Translations under genes and position numbers: made by a program
Source of the DNA: Liopterus haemorrhoidalis
Taxonomy: Eukaryota > Arthropoda > Insecta > Coleoptera > Dytiscidae
Assembly (NCBI GenBank): GCA_963971575.1
Contig: OZ020616.1
Coordinates: 25,575,120-25,639,119 of the forward strand
Length of the DNA: 64,000 bases
Direction of reading: 5' to 3'
In this document: positions 34,077 to 48,550 of the stretch, piece by piece
Numbering within the stretch: the stretch's first letter is position 1
Layout: every line of letters starts with the position of its first letter
Notes under the pieces: generated by a model
Seen by the model: only the letters and a program-made list of their open reading frames with translations
The model's database searches: none
Told to the model about the DNA's origin: nothing

Positions 34077-37000
34077 GAGGTGAGGATTAATAAAAAAATA
34101 TTTAAAAAAATCAAGAGGCTCTAGTTTTTGAGTTATAGTCAATTTTAGGTACTATTTTCCGATATAGTCAATTTTAGGTAATTTTTTCCCGATTTACTCA
34201 AAAACAGCTGGCCAAAATCCAAAATGAACCTTATTTTTGTGATTTACGGCCCAATGTGTATCAATTTTGAGAAAAATCCGAAATATTTTTTTTTGTAAAA
34301 ATTCGCGATTTCTTATCGAAGGGGTCCCCCTTACGATTTTTCGATTTTTTGCCATTTTGAAGGGTTTTGTTTAATGATACATGCTTTTGTATAAGTTTGG
34401 TTATTAATGCCCATATTTTCTTCGACTAAAATGGACTTGAGGAACTCAAAAATTTAAACCAGATGTCCCTACTTTTTACCGATATTGAGATATAATTTTT
34501 TGAAAAATTAAATTTTATTCCAAATGTTCAAAATTTTTCAAATTTTTTTTTGGTTAAAATATGTTTTAAAATGTGCTTTAACCATACTTCAGACCTTTAA
34601 ACTTCAAAAATTCCAACCGCAGGTCCCTATCTCTTTTAGTTTTTGAAATACATGTTCATATTTTCTCTGTTAATTTTTTTGAAAAAAAAAATTTTTCCTA
34701 ATACAGTCCAAAATATGGCCTTTAGGTAATTTTGGGGTGAGGATTAATAAAAAAATATTTAAAAAAATCAAGAGGCCTTAGTTTTTGAGTTATAGTCAAT
34801 TATAGGTACTATTTTCCGATATAGTCAATTTTAGGTATTTTTTTCCCGATTTACTCAAAAATAGTTGGCCAAAATCCAAAATGAACCTTATTTTTGTGAT
34901 CTACGGCCCAATGTGTATCAATTTTGAGAAAAATCCGAAATATTTTTTTTTGTAAAAATTCGCGATTTCTTATCGAAGGGGTCCCCGTTACGATTTTTCG
35001 ATTTTTTGCCATTTTTAAGGGTTTTGTTTAATGATACATGCTTTTGTATAAGTTTGGTTATTAAGGCCCATATTTTCTTCGACTAAAATGGACTTGAGGA
35101 ACTCAAAAATTTAAACCAGATGTCCCTACCTTTTACCGTTATTGAGATATAATTTTTTGAAAAATTAAATTTTATTACAAAAATTTCAAAATTTTTCAAA
35201 TTTTTTTTTGCTTAAAATATGTTTTAGAATGTGCTTTTACCATACTTCAGACCTAAAAACTTCAAAAATTCCAACCGCAGGTCCCTATCTCTTTTAGTTT
35301 TTGAAATACATGTTCATATTTTCTCTGTTAATCTTTTTGAAAAAAAAAAGTTTTCCTAATACAGTCCAAAATATGGCCTTCAGGTAATTTTGGGGTGAGG
35401 ATTAATAAAAAAATATTTAAAAAAATCAAGAGGCCTTAGTTTTTGAGTTATAGTCAATTTTAGGTACTATTTTCCGATATAGTCAATTTTAGGTACTTTT
35501 TTTCCGATTTACTCAAAACCAGTTGGCTAAAATGCAAAATGAACCTTATTTTTGTGATCTACGGCCCAATGTGTATCAATTTTAAAAAAATCCGAAATTG
35601 TTTTTTTTTGTAAAAATTCGCGATTTCTTATCGAAGGGGTCCCCCTTACGATTTTTCGATATTTTGCCATTTTGAAGAGTTTTGTTTAATGATACATGCT
35701 TTTGTATAAGTTTGGTTATTAATGCCCATATTTTCTCCGACTAAAATGGACTTGAGGAACTCAAAAATTTAAACCAGATGTCCCTACCTTTTACCGTTAT
35801 TGAGATATAATTTTTTGAAAAATTAAATTTTATTCCAAATGTTCAAAATTTTTCAAATTTTTTTTTTGCTTAAAATATGTTTTAAAATGTGCCCTTACCA
35901 TATTTCGGACCTAAAAACTTCAAAATTTCCAACCGCAGGTCCCTATCTCTTTTAGTTTTTGAAATACATGTTCATATTTTCTCTGTTAATTTTTTTGAAA
36001 AAAAAAAGTTTTCCTTATACAGTCCAAAATATAGCCTTTAGGTAATTTTGGGTGAGGATTAATAAAAAAATATTTAAAAAAATCAAGAGGCCTTAGTTTT
36101 TCAGTTATAGTCAATTTTAGGTACTATTTTCCGATATAGTCAATTTTAGGTAATTTTTTTCCGATTTACTCAAAAACAGTTGGCCAAAATCCAAAATGAA
36201 CCTTATTTTTGTGATCTACGGCTCAATGTGTATCAATTTTGAGAAAAATCCGAAATATTTTTTTTTGTAAAAATTCGCGATTTCTTATCGAAGGGGTCCC
36301 TCTTACGATTTTTCGACTTTTTGCCATTTTTAAGGGTTTTGTTTAATGATACATGCTTTTGTAGAAGTTTGGTTATTAAGGCCCATATTTTCTTCGACTA
36401 AAATGGACTTGAGGAACTCAAAAATTTAAACCAGATGTCCCTACTTTTTACCGTTATTGAGATATAATTTTTTGAAAAATTAAATTTTATTACAAAAATT
36501 TCAAAATTTTTCAAATTTTTTTTTTGCTTAAAATATGTTTTAAAATGTGCCCTTACCATATTTCGGACCTAAAAACTTCAAAATTTCCAACCGCAGGTCC
36601 CTATCTCTTTTAGTTTTTGAAATACATGTTCATATTTTCTCTGTTAATTTTTTTGAAAAAAAAAAGTTTTCCTAATACAGTCCAAAATATGGCCTTTAGG
36701 TAATTTTGGGGTGATGATTAATAAAAAAATATTTAAAAAAATCAAGAGGCCTTAGTTTTTGAGTTATAGTCAATTTTAGGTACTATTTTCCGATATAGTC
36801 ATGTTTAGGTAATTTTTTTCCGATTTACTCAAAAACAGTTGGCCAAAATCCAAAATGAACCTTATTCTTGTGATCTAGGGCCCAATGTGTATCAATTTTG
36901 AGAAAAATCCGAAATATTTTTTTTTGTAAAAATTCGCGATTTCTTATCGAAGGGGTCCCTCTTACGATTTTTCGACTTTTTGCCATTTTTAAGGGTTTTG

Positions 37001-40000
37001 TTTAATGATACATGCTTTTGTATAAGTTTGGTTATTAAGGCCCATATTTTCTTCGACTAAAATGGACTTGAGGAACTCAAAAATTTAAACCAGATGTCCC
37101 TACCTTTTACCGTTATTGAGATATAATTTTTTGAAAAATTAAATTTTATTACAAAAATTTCAAAATTTTTCAAATTTTTTTTTTGCTTAAAATATGTTTT
37201 AAAATGTGCTTTTACCATACTTCAGACCTTAAAACTTCAAAAATTCCAACCGCAGGTCCCTATCTCTTTTAGTTTTTGAAATACATGTTCATATTTTCTC
37301 TGTTCATTTTTTTGAAAAAAAAAAAGTTTTCCTACTACAGTCCAAAATATGGCCTTTAGGTAACTTTGGGGTGAGGATTAACAAAAAAATATTTAAAAAA
37401 ATCAAGAGGCCTTAGTTTTTGAGTTATAGTCAATTTTAGGTACTATTTTCCGATATAGTCAATTTTAGGTACTTTTTTCCCGATTTACTCAAAAACAGTT
37501 GGCCAAAATCCAAAATGAACCTTATTTTTGTGATTTACGGCCCAATGTGTATCAATTTTGAGAAAAATCCGAAATATTTTTTTTTGTAAAAATTCGCGAT
37601 TTCTTATCGAAGGGGTCCCCCTTACGATTTTTCGATTTTTTGCCATTTTGAAGGGTTTTGTTTAATGATACATGCTTTTGTATAAGTTTGGTTATTAAGG
37701 CCCATATTTTCTTCGACTAAAATGAACTTGAGGAACTCAAAAATTTAAACCAGATGTCCCTACCTTTTACCGTTATTGAGATATAATTTTTTGAAAAATT
37801 AAATTTTATTACAAAAATTTCAAAATTTTTCAAATTTTTTTTTGCTTATAATATGTTTTAAAATGTGCTTTTACCATACTTCAGACCTTAAAACTTCAAA
37901 AATTCCAACCGCAGGTCCTTATGTCTTTTAGTTTTTGAAATACATGTTCATATTTTCTGTCAATTTTTTTGAAAAAAAAAAGTTTTCCTAATACAGTCCA
38001 AAATATAACCTTTAGGTAATTTTGGGGTGAGGATTAATAAAAAAATATTTAAAAAAATCAAGAGGCCTTAGTTTTTGAGTTATAGTCAATTTTATGTACT
38101 ATTTTCCGATATAGTCACTTTTAGGTACTTTTTTTCTGATTTATTCAAAAACTGTTGGCCAAAATCCAAAATGAACCTTATTTTTGTGATCTACGGCCCA
38201 ATGTGTATCAATTTTGAGAAAAATCCGAAATATTTTTTTTTGTAAAAATTCGCGATTTCTTATCGAAGGGGTCCTTCTTACGATTTTTCGATTTTTTGCC
38301 ATTTTTAAGGGTTTTGTTTAATGATACATGTTTTTGTATAAGTTTGGTTATTAAGGCCCATATTTTCTTCGACTAAAATGAACTTGAGGAACTCAAAAAT
38401 TTAAACCAGATGTCCCTACCTTTTACCGTTATTGAGATATAATTTTTTGAAAAATTAAATTTTATTACAAAAATTTCAAAATTTTTCAAATTTTTTTTTT
38501 GCTTAAAATATGTTTTAAAATGTGCCCTTACCATATTTCGGACCTAAAAACTTCAAAATTTCCAACCGCAGGTCCCTATCTCTTTTAGTTTTTGAAATAC
38601 ATGTTCATATTTTCTCTGTTAATTTTTTTGAAAAAAAAAAGTTTTCCTAATACAGTCCAAAATATGGCCTTTAGGTAATTTTGGGGTGATGATTAATAAA
38701 AAAATATTTAAAAAAATCAAGAGGCCTTAGTTTTTGAGTTATAGTCAATTTTAGGTACTATTTTCCGATATAGTCATGTTTAGGTAATTTTTTTCCGATT
38801 TACTCAAAAACAGTTGGCCAAAATCCAAAATGAACCTTATTCTTGTGATCTAGGGCCCAATGTGTATCAATTTTGAGAAAAATCCGAAATATTTTTTTTT
38901 GTAAAAATTCGCGATTTCTTATCGAAGGGGTCCCTCTTACGATTTTTCGACTTTTTGCCATTTTTAAGGGTTTTGTTTAATGATACATGCTTTTGTATAA
39001 GTTTGGTTATTAAGGCCCATATTTTCTTCGACTAAAATGGACTTGAGGAACTCAAAAATTTAAACCAGATGTCCCTACCTTTTACCGTTATTGAGATATA
39101 ATTTTTTGAAAAATTAAATTTTATTACAAAAATTTCAAAATTTTTCAAATTTTTTTTTTGCTTAAAATATGTTTTAAAATGTGCTTTTACCATACTTCAG
39201 ACCTTAAAACTTCAAAAATTCCAACCGCAGGTCCCTATCTCTTTTAGTTTTTGAAATACATGTTCATATTTTCTCTGTTCATTTTTTTGAAAAAAAAAAA
39301 GTTTTCCTACTACAGTCCAAAATATGGCCTTTAGGTAACTTTGGGGTGAGGATTAACAAAAAAATATTTAAAAAAATCAAGAGGCCTTAGTTTTTGAGTT
39401 ATAGTCAATTTTAGGTACTATTTTCCGATATAGTCAATTTTAGGTACTTTTTTCCCGATTTACTCAAAAACAGTTGGCCAAAATCCAAAATGAACCTTAT
39501 TTTTGTGATTTACGGCCCAATGTGTATCAATTTTGAGAAAAATCCGAAATATTTTTTTTTGTAAAAATTCGCGATTTCTTATCGAAGGGGTCCCCCTTAC
39601 GATTTTTCGATTTTTTGCCATTTTGAAGGGTTTTGTTTAATGATACATGCTTTTGTATAAGTTTGGTTATTAAGGCCCATATTTTCTTCGACTAAAATGA
39701 ACTTGAGGAACTCAAAAATTTAAACCAGATGTCCCTACCTTTTACCGTTATTGAGATATAATTTTTTGAAAAATTAAATTTTATTACAAAAATTTCAAAA
39801 TTTTTCAAATTTTTTTTTGCTTATAATATGTTTTAAAATGTGCTTTTACCATACTTCAGACCTTAAAACTTCAAAAATTCCAACCGCAGGTCCTTATGTC
39901 TTTTAGTTTTTGAAATACATGTTCATATTTTCTGTCAATTTTTTTGAAAAAAAAAAGTTTTCCTAATACAGTCCAAAATATAACCTTTAGGTAATTTTGG

Positions 40001-43000
40001 GGTGAGGATTAATAAAAAAATATTTAAAAAAATCAAGAGGCCTTAGTTTTTGAGTTATAGTCAATTTTATGTACTATTTTCCGATATAGTCACTTTTAGG
40101 TACTTTTTTTCTGATTTATTCAAAAACTGTTGGCCAAAATCCAAAATGAACCTTATTTTTGTGATCTACGGCCCAATGTGTATCAATTTTGAGAAAAATC
40201 CGAAATATTTTTTTTTGTAAAAATTCGCGATTTCTTATCGAAGGGGTCCTTCTTACGATTTTTCGATTTTTTGCCATTTTTAAGGGTTTTGTTTAATGAT
40301 ACATGTTTTTGTATAAGTTTGGTTATTAAGGCCCATATTTTCTTCGACTAAAATGAACTTGAGGAACTCAAAAATTTAAACCAGATGTCCCTACCTTTTA
40401 CCGTTATTGAGATATAATTTTTTGAACAATTAAATTTTATTACAAAAATTTCAAAATTTTTCAAATTTTTTTTTTGCTTAAAATATGTTTTAGAATGTGC
40501 TTTTACCATACTTCAGACCTTAAAACTTCAAAAATTCCAACCGCAGGTCCCTATCTCTTTTAGTTTTTGAAATACATGTTCATATTTTCTGTTAATTTTT
40601 TTGAAAAAAAAAAAGTTTTCCTAATACAGTCCAAAATATAGCCTTTAGGTAATTTTGGGGTGAGGATTAATAAAAAAATATTTAAAAAAATCAAGAGGCC
40701 TTAGTTTTTGAGTTATAGTCAATTTTAGGTACTATTTTCCGATATAGTCAATTTTAGGTACTTTTTTTCCGATTTACTCAAAAATAGTGGGCCAAAATCC
40801 AAAATGAACCTTATTTTTGTGATCTACGGCCCAATGTGTATCAATTTTGAGAAAAATCCGAAATATTTTTTTTTGTAAAAATTCGCGATTTCTTGTCGAA
40901 GGGGTCCTTCTTACGATTTTTCGATTTTTTGCCATTTTTAAGGGTTTTGTTTAATGATACATGCTTTTGTATAAGTTTGGTTATTAAGGCCCATATTTTC
41001 TTCGACTAAAATGGAGTTGAGGAACTCAAAAATTTAAACCAGATGTCCCTACCTTTTACCGTTATTGAGATATAATTTTTTGAAAAATTAAATTTTATTA
41101 CAAAAATTTCAAAATTTTTCAAATTTTTTTTTTACTTAAAATATGTTTTAAAATGTGCTTTTACCATACTTCAGACCTTAAAACTTCAAAAATTCCAACC
41201 GCAGGTCCTTATCTCTTTTAGTTTTTGAAATACATGTTCATATTTTCTCTGTCAATTTTTTTGAAAAAAAAAAGTTTTCCTAATACAGTCCAAAATATAA
41301 CCTTTAGGTAATTTTGGGGTGAGGATTAATAAAAAAATATTTAAAAAAATCAAGAGGCCTTAGTTTTTGAGTTATAGTCAATTTTAGGTACTATTTTCCG
41401 ATATAGTCATGTTTAGGTAATTTTTTTCCGATTTACTCAAAAACAGTTGGCCAAAATCCAAAATGAACCTTATTCTTGTGATCTAGGGCCCAATGTGTAT
41501 CAATTTTGAGAAAAATCCGAAATATTTTTTTTTGTAAAAATTCGCGATTTCTTATCGAAGGGGTCCCTCTTACGATTTTTCGACTTTTTGCCATTTTTAA
41601 GGGTTTTGTTTAATGATACATGCTTTTGTATAAGTTTGGTTATTAAGGCCCATATTTTCTTCGACTAAAATGGACTTGAGGAACTCAAAAATTTAAACCA
41701 GATGTCCCTACCTTTTACCGTTATTGAGATATAATTTTTTGAAAAATTAAATTTTATTACAAAAATTTCAAAATTTTTCAAATTTTTTTTTTGCTTAAAA
41801 TATGTTTTAAAATGTGCTTTTACCATACTTCAGACCTTAAAACTTCAAAAATTCCAACCGCAGGTCCCTATCTCTTTTAGTTTTTGAAATACATGTTCAT
41901 ATTTTCTCTGTTCATTTTTTTGAAAAAAAAAAAGTTTTCCTACTACAGTCCAAAATATGGCCTTTAGGTAACTTTGGGGTGAGGATTAACAAAAAAATAT
42001 TTAAAAAAATCAAGAGGCCTTAGTTTTTGAGTTATAGTCAATTTTAGGTACTATTTTCCGATATAGTCAATTTTAGGTACTTTTTTCCCGATTTACTCAA
42101 AAACAGTTGGCCAAAATCCAAAATGAACCTTATTTTTGTGATTTACGGCCCAATGTGTATCAATTTTGAGAAAAATCCGAAATATTTTTTTTTGTAAAAA
42201 TTCGCGATTTCTTATCGAAGGGGTCCCCCTTACGATTTTTCGATTTTTTGCCATTTTGAAGGGTTTTGTTTAATGATACATGCTTTTGTATAAGTTTGGT
42301 TATTAAGGCCCATATTTTCTTCGACTAAAATGAACTTGAGGAACTCAAAAATTTAAACCAGATGTCCCTACCTTTTACCGTTATTGAGATATAATTTTTT
42401 GAAAAATTAAATTTTATTACAAAAATTTCAAAATTTTTCAAATTTTTTTTTGCTTATAATATGTTTTAAAATGTGCTTTTACCATACTTCAGACCTTAAA
42501 ACTTCAAAAATTCCAACCGCAGGTCCTTATGTCTTTTAGTTTTTGAAATACATGTTCATATTTTCTGTCAATTTTTTTGAAAAAAAAAAGTTTTCCTAAT
42601 ACAGTCCAAAATATAACCTTTAGGTAATTTTGGGGTGAGGATTAATAAAAAAATATTTAAAAAAATCAAGAGGCCTTAGTTTTTGAGTTATAGTCAATTT
42701 TATGTACTATTTTCCGATATAGTCACTTTTAGGTACTTTTTTTCTGATTTATTCAAAAACTGTTGGCCAAAATCCAAAATGAACCTTATTTTTGTGATCT
42801 ACGGCCCAATGTGTATCAATTTTGAGAAAAATCCGAAATATTTTTTTTTGTAAAAATTCGCGATTTCTTATCGAAGGGGTCCTTCTTACGATTTTTCGAT
42901 TTTTTGCCATTTTTAAGGGTTTTGTTTAATGATACATGTTTTTGTATAAGTTTGGTTATTAAGGCCCATATTTTCTTCGACTAAAATGAACTTGAGGAAC

Positions 43001-45262
43001 TCAAAAATTTAAACCAGATGTCCCTACCTTTTACCGTTATTGAGATATAATTTTTTGAACAATTAAATTTTATTACAAAAATTTCAAAATTTTTCAAATT
43101 TTTTTTTTGCTTAAAATATGTTTTAGAATGTGCTTTTACCATACTTCAGACCTTAAAACTTCAAAAATTCCAACCGCAGGTCCCTATCTCTTTTAGTTTT
43201 TGAAATACATGTTCATATTTTCTGTTAATTTTTTTGAAAAAAAAAAAGTTTTCCTAATACAGTCCAAAATATAGCCTTTAGGTAATTTTGGGGTGAGGAT
43301 TAATAAAAAAATATTTAAAAAAATCAAGAGGCCTTAGTTTTTGAGTTATAGTCAATTTTAGGTACTATTTTCCGATATAGTCAATTTTAGGTACTTTTTT
43401 TCCGATTTACTCAAAAATAGTGGGCCAAAATCCAAAATGAACCTTATTTTTGTGATCTACGGCCCAATGTGTATCAATTTTGAGAAAAATCCGAAATATT
43501 TTTTTTTGTAAAAATTCGCGATTTCTTGTCGAAGGGGTCCTTCTTACGATTTTTCGATTTTTTGCCATTTTTAAGGGTTTTGTTTAATGATACATGCTTT
43601 TGTATAAGTTTGGTTATTAAGGCCCATATTTTCTTCGACTAAAATGGAGTTGAGGAACTCAAAAATTTAAACCAGATGTCCCTACCTTTTACCGTTATTG
43701 AGATATAATTTTTTGAAAAATTAAATTTTATTACAAAAATTTCAAAATTTTTCAAATTTTTTTTTTACTTAAAATATGTTTTAAAATGTGCTTTTACCAT
43801 ACTTCAGACCTTAAAACTTCAAAAATTCCAACCGCAGGTCCTTATCTCTTTTAGTTTTTGAAATACATGTTCATATTTTCTCTGTCAATTTTTTTGAAAA
43901 AAAAAAGTTTTCCTAATACAGTCCAAAATATAACCTTTAGGTAATTTTGGGGTGAGGATTAATAAAAAAATATTTAAAAAAATCAAGAGGCCTTAGTTTT
44001 TGAGTTATAGTCAATTTTATGTACTATTTTCCGATATAGTCACTTTTAGGTACTTTTTTTCTGATTTATTCAAAAACTGTTGGGCAAAATCCAAAATGAA
44101 CCTTATTATTGTGATCTACGGCCCAATGTGTATCAATTTTGAGAAAAATCCGAAATATTTTTTTTTGTAAAAATTCGCGATTTCTTATCGAAGCGGTCCT
44201 TCTTACGATTTTTCGATTTTTTGCCATTTTTAAGGGTTTTGTTTAATGATACATGCTTTTGTATAAGTTTGGTTATTAAGGCCCATATTTTCTTCGACTA
44301 AAATGAACTTGAGGAACTCAAAAATTTAAACCAGATGTCCCTACCTTTTACCGTTATTGAGATATAATTTTTTGAACAATTAAATTTTATTACAAAAATT
44401 TCAAAATTTTTCAAATTTTTTTTTTGCTTAAAATATGTTTTAGAATGTGCTTTTACCATACTTCAGACCTTAAAACTTCAAAAATTCCAACCGCAGGTCC
44501 CTATCTCTTTTAGTTTTTGAAATACATGTTCATATTTTCTGTTAATTTTTTTGAAAAAAAAAAAGTTTTCCTAATACAGTCCAAAATATAGCCTTTAGGT
44601 AATTTTGAGGTGAGGATTAATAAAAAAATATTTAAAAAAATCAAGAGGCCTTAGTTTTTGAGTTATAGTCAATTTTAGGTACTATTTTCCGATATAGTCA
44701 ATTTTAGGTACTTTTTTTCCGATTTACTCAAAAATAGTGGGCCAAAATCCAAAATGAACCTTATTTTTGTGATCTACGGCCCAATGTGTATCAATTTTGA
44801 GAAAAATCCGAAATATTTTTTTTTGTAAAAATTCGCGATTTCTTGTCGAAGGGGTCCTTCTTACGATTTTTTGATTTTTTGCCATTTTTAAGGGTTTTGT
44901 TTAATGATACATGCTTTTGTATAAGTTTGGTTATTAAGGCCCATATTTTCTTCGACTTAAATGGACTTGAGCAACTCAAAAATTTAAACCAGATGTCCCT
45001 ACCTTTTACCGTTATTGAGATATAATTTTTTGAAAAATTAAATTTTATTACAAAAATTTCAAAATTTTTCAAATTTTTTTTGGTTAAAATATGTTTTAAA
45101 ATGTGTTTTACCATACTTCAAACCTTAAAACTTCAAAAATTCCAACCGCAGGTCCCTATCTCTTTTAGTTTTTGAAATACATGTTCATATTTTCTCTGTT
45201 CATTTTTTTGAAAAAAAAAAGTTTTCCTAATACAGTCCAAAATATGGCCTTTAGGTAATTTT
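34077..45262. repeat. Satellite HOR block, seventeen monomers (full cycle plus two internal duplications)
   Basis: Starts: 34077, 34734, 35392, 36050, 36708, 37368, 38024, 38683, 39343, 40000, 40657, 41316, 41976, 42632, 43290, 43949 and 44607. Types in order: P Q W V U T S'/V U T S' R U' T S' R S O. The basic ten-type cycle P Q W V U T S' R S O is expanded by a U-T-S' triplication event (36708-40656) and by a repeated U-T-S'-R set (41316-43948). Rare shared marks such as gcttataatatg (near 37847, 39830, 42452) and tttacttaaaat (near 41131, 43766) tie the duplicated sets together. P has ctactttttaccgatatt and ccaaatgttc; Q has caattataggtac and ccccgttac. Confidence 0.9.
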
Positions 45263-48200
45263 GAGGTGAGGATTAATAAAAAAATATTTAAAAAAATCAA
45301 GAGGCTCTAGTTTTTGAGTTATAGTCAATTTTAGGTACTATTTTCCGATATAGTCAATTTTAGGTAATTTTTTCCCGATTTACTCAAAAACAGCTGGCCA
45401 AAATCCAAAATGAACCTTATTTTTGTGATTTACGGCCCAATGTGTATCAATTTTGAGAAAAATCCGAAATATTTTTTTTTGTAAAAATTCGCGATTTCTT
45501 ATCGAAGGGGTCCCCCTTACGATTTTTCGATTTTTTGCCATTTTGAAGGGTTTTGTTTAATGATACATGCTTTTGTATAAGTTTGGTTATTAATGCCCAT
45601 ATTTTCTTCGACTAAAATGGACTTGAGGAACTCAAAAATTTAAACCAGATGTCCCTACTTTTTACCGATATTGAGATATAATTTTTTGAAAAATTAAATT
45701 TTATTCCAAATGTTCAAAATTTTTCAAATTTTTTTTTGGTTAAAATATGTTTTAAAATGTGCTTTAACCATACTTCAGACCTTTAAACTTCAAAAATTCC
45801 AACCGCAGGTCCCTATCTCTTTTAGTTTTTGAAATACATGTTCATATTTTCTCTGTTAATTTTTTTGAAAAAAAAAATTTTTCCTAATACAGTCCAAAAT
45901 ATGGCCTTTAGGTAATTTTGGGGTGAGGATTAATAAAAAAATATTTAAAAAAATCAAGAGGCCTTAGTTTTTGAGTTATAGTCAATTATAGGTACTATTT
46001 TCCGATATAGTCAATTTTAGGTATTTTTTTCCCGATTTACTCAAAAATAGTTGGCCAAAATCCAAAATGAACCTTATTTTTGTGATCTACGGCCCAATGT
46101 GTATCAATTTTGAGAAAAATCCGAAATATTTTTTTTTGTAAAAATTCGCGATTTCTTATCGAAGGGGTCCCCGTTACGATTTTTCGATTTTTTGCCATTT
46201 TTAAGGGTTTTGTTTAATGATACATGCTTTTGTATAAGTTTGGTTATTAAGGCCCATATTTTCTTCGACTAAAATGGACTTGAGGAACTCAAAAATTTAA
46301 ACCAGATGTCCCTACCTTTTACCGTTATTGAGATATAATTTTTTGAAAAATTAAATTTTATTACAAAAATTTCAAAATTTTTCAAATTTTTTTTTTGCTT
46401 AAAATATGTTTTAGAATGTGCTTTTACCATACTTCAGACCTTAAAACTTCAAAAATTCCAACCGCAGGTCCCTATCTCTTTTAGTTTTTGAAATACATGT
46501 TCATATTTTCTAATAATTTTTTTGAAAAAAAAAAAGTTTTCCTAATACAGTCCAAAATATAGCCTTTAGGTAATTTTGGGGTGAGGATTAATAAAAAAAT
46601 ATTTAAAAAAATCAAGAGGCCTTAGTTTTTGAGTTATAGTCAATTTTAGGTACTATTTTCCGATATAGTCAATTTTAGGTACTTTTTTTCCGATTTACTC
46701 AAAAATAGTGGGCCAAAATCCAAAATGAACCTTATTTTTGTGATCTACGGCCCAATGTGTATCAATTTTGAGAAAAATCCGAAATATTTTTTTTTGTAAA
46801 AATTCGCGATTTCTTGTCGAAGGGGTCCTTCTTACGATTTTTCGATTTTTTGCCATTTTTAAGGGTTTTGTTTAATGATACATGCTTTTGTATAAGTTTG
46901 GTTATTAAGGCCCATATTTTCTTCGACTAAAATGGAGTTGAGGAACTCAAAAATTTAAACCAGATGTCCCTACCTTTTACCGTTATTGAGATATAATTTT
47001 TTGAAAAATTAAATTTTATTACAAAAATTTCAAAATTTTTCAAATTTTTTTTTTGCTTAAAATATGTTTTAAAATGTGCTTTTACCATACTTCAGACCTT
47101 AAAACTTCAAAAATTCCAACCGCAGGTCCTTATCTCTTTTAGTTTTTGAAATACATGTTCATATTTTCTCTGTCAATTTTTTTGAAAAAAAAAAGTTTTC
47201 CTAATACAGTCCAAAATATAACCTTTAGGTAATTTTGGGGTGAGGATTAATAAAAAAATATTTAAAAAAATCAAGAGGCCTTAGTTTTTGAGTTATAGTC
47301 AATTTTATGTACTATTTTCCGATATAGTCACTTTTAGGTACTTTTTTTCTGATTTATTCAAAAACTGTTGGGCAAAATCCAAAATGAACCTTATTATTGT
47401 GATCTACGGCCCAATGTGTATCAATTTTGAGAAAAATCCGAAATATTTTTTTTTGTAAAAATTCGCGATTTCTTATCGAAGCGGTCCTTCTTACGATTTT
47501 TCGATTTTTTGCCATTTTTAAGGGTTTTGTTTAATGATACATGCTTTTGTATAAGTTTGGTTATTAAGGCCCATATTTTCTTCGACTAAAATGAACTTGA
47601 GGAACTCAAAAATTTAAACCAGATGTCCCTACCTTTTACCGTTATTGAGATATAATTTTTTGAACAATTAAATTTTATTACAAAAATTTCAAAATTTTTC
47701 AAATTTTTTTTTTGCTTAAAATATGTTTTAGAATGTGCTTTTACCATACTTCAGACCTTAAAACTTCAAAAATTCCAACCGCAGGTCCCTATCTCTTTTA
47801 GTTTTTGAAATACATGTTCATATTTTCTGTTAATTTTTTTGAAAAAAAAAAAGTTTTCCTAATACAGTCCAAAATATGGCCTTTAGGTAATTTTGAGGTG
47901 AGGATTAATAAAAAAATATTTAAAAAAATCAAGAGGCCTTAGTTTTTGAGTTATAGTCAATTTTAGGTACTATTTTCCGATATAGTCAATTTTAGGTACT
48001 TTTTTTCCGATTTACTCAAAAATAGTGGGCCAAAATCCAAAATGAACCTTATTTTTGTGATCTACGGCCCAATGTGTATCAATTTTGAGAAAAATCCGAA
48101 ATATTTTTTTTTGTAAAAATTCGCGATTTCTTGTCGAAGGGGTCCTTCTTACGATTTTTCGATTTTTTGCCATTTTTAAGGGTTTTGTTTAATGATTCAT

Positions 48201-48550
48201 GCTTTTGTATAAGTTTGGTTATTAAGGCCCATATTTTCTTCGACTTAAATGGACTTGAGCAACTCAAAAATTTAAACCAGATGTCCCTACCTTTTACCGT
48301 TATTGAGATATAATTTTTTGAAAAATTAAATTTTATTACAAAAATTTCAAAATTTTTCAAATTTTTTTTGGTTAAAATATGTTTTAAAATGTGTTTTACC
48401 ATACTTCAAACCTTAAAACTTCAAAAATTCCAACCGCAGGTCCCTATCTCTTTTAGTTTTTGAAATACATGTTCATATTTTCTCTGTTCATTTTTTTGAA
48501 AAAAAAAAGTTTTCCTAATACAGTCCAAAATATGGCCTTTAGGTAATTTT
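45263..48550. repeat. Satellite HOR block, five monomers (P Q R S O)
   Basis: Starts: 45263, 45920, 46578, 47237 and 47895. The cycle is shortened: W, V, U, T and S' are missing. The monomer at 45920 begins as Q (caattataggtac, ccccgttac) and ends with the S' tail (tagaatgtgc), which explains why R follows. The S monomer carries ttattattgtg, shared with those near 44105, 52646 and 55931. Confidence 0.9.
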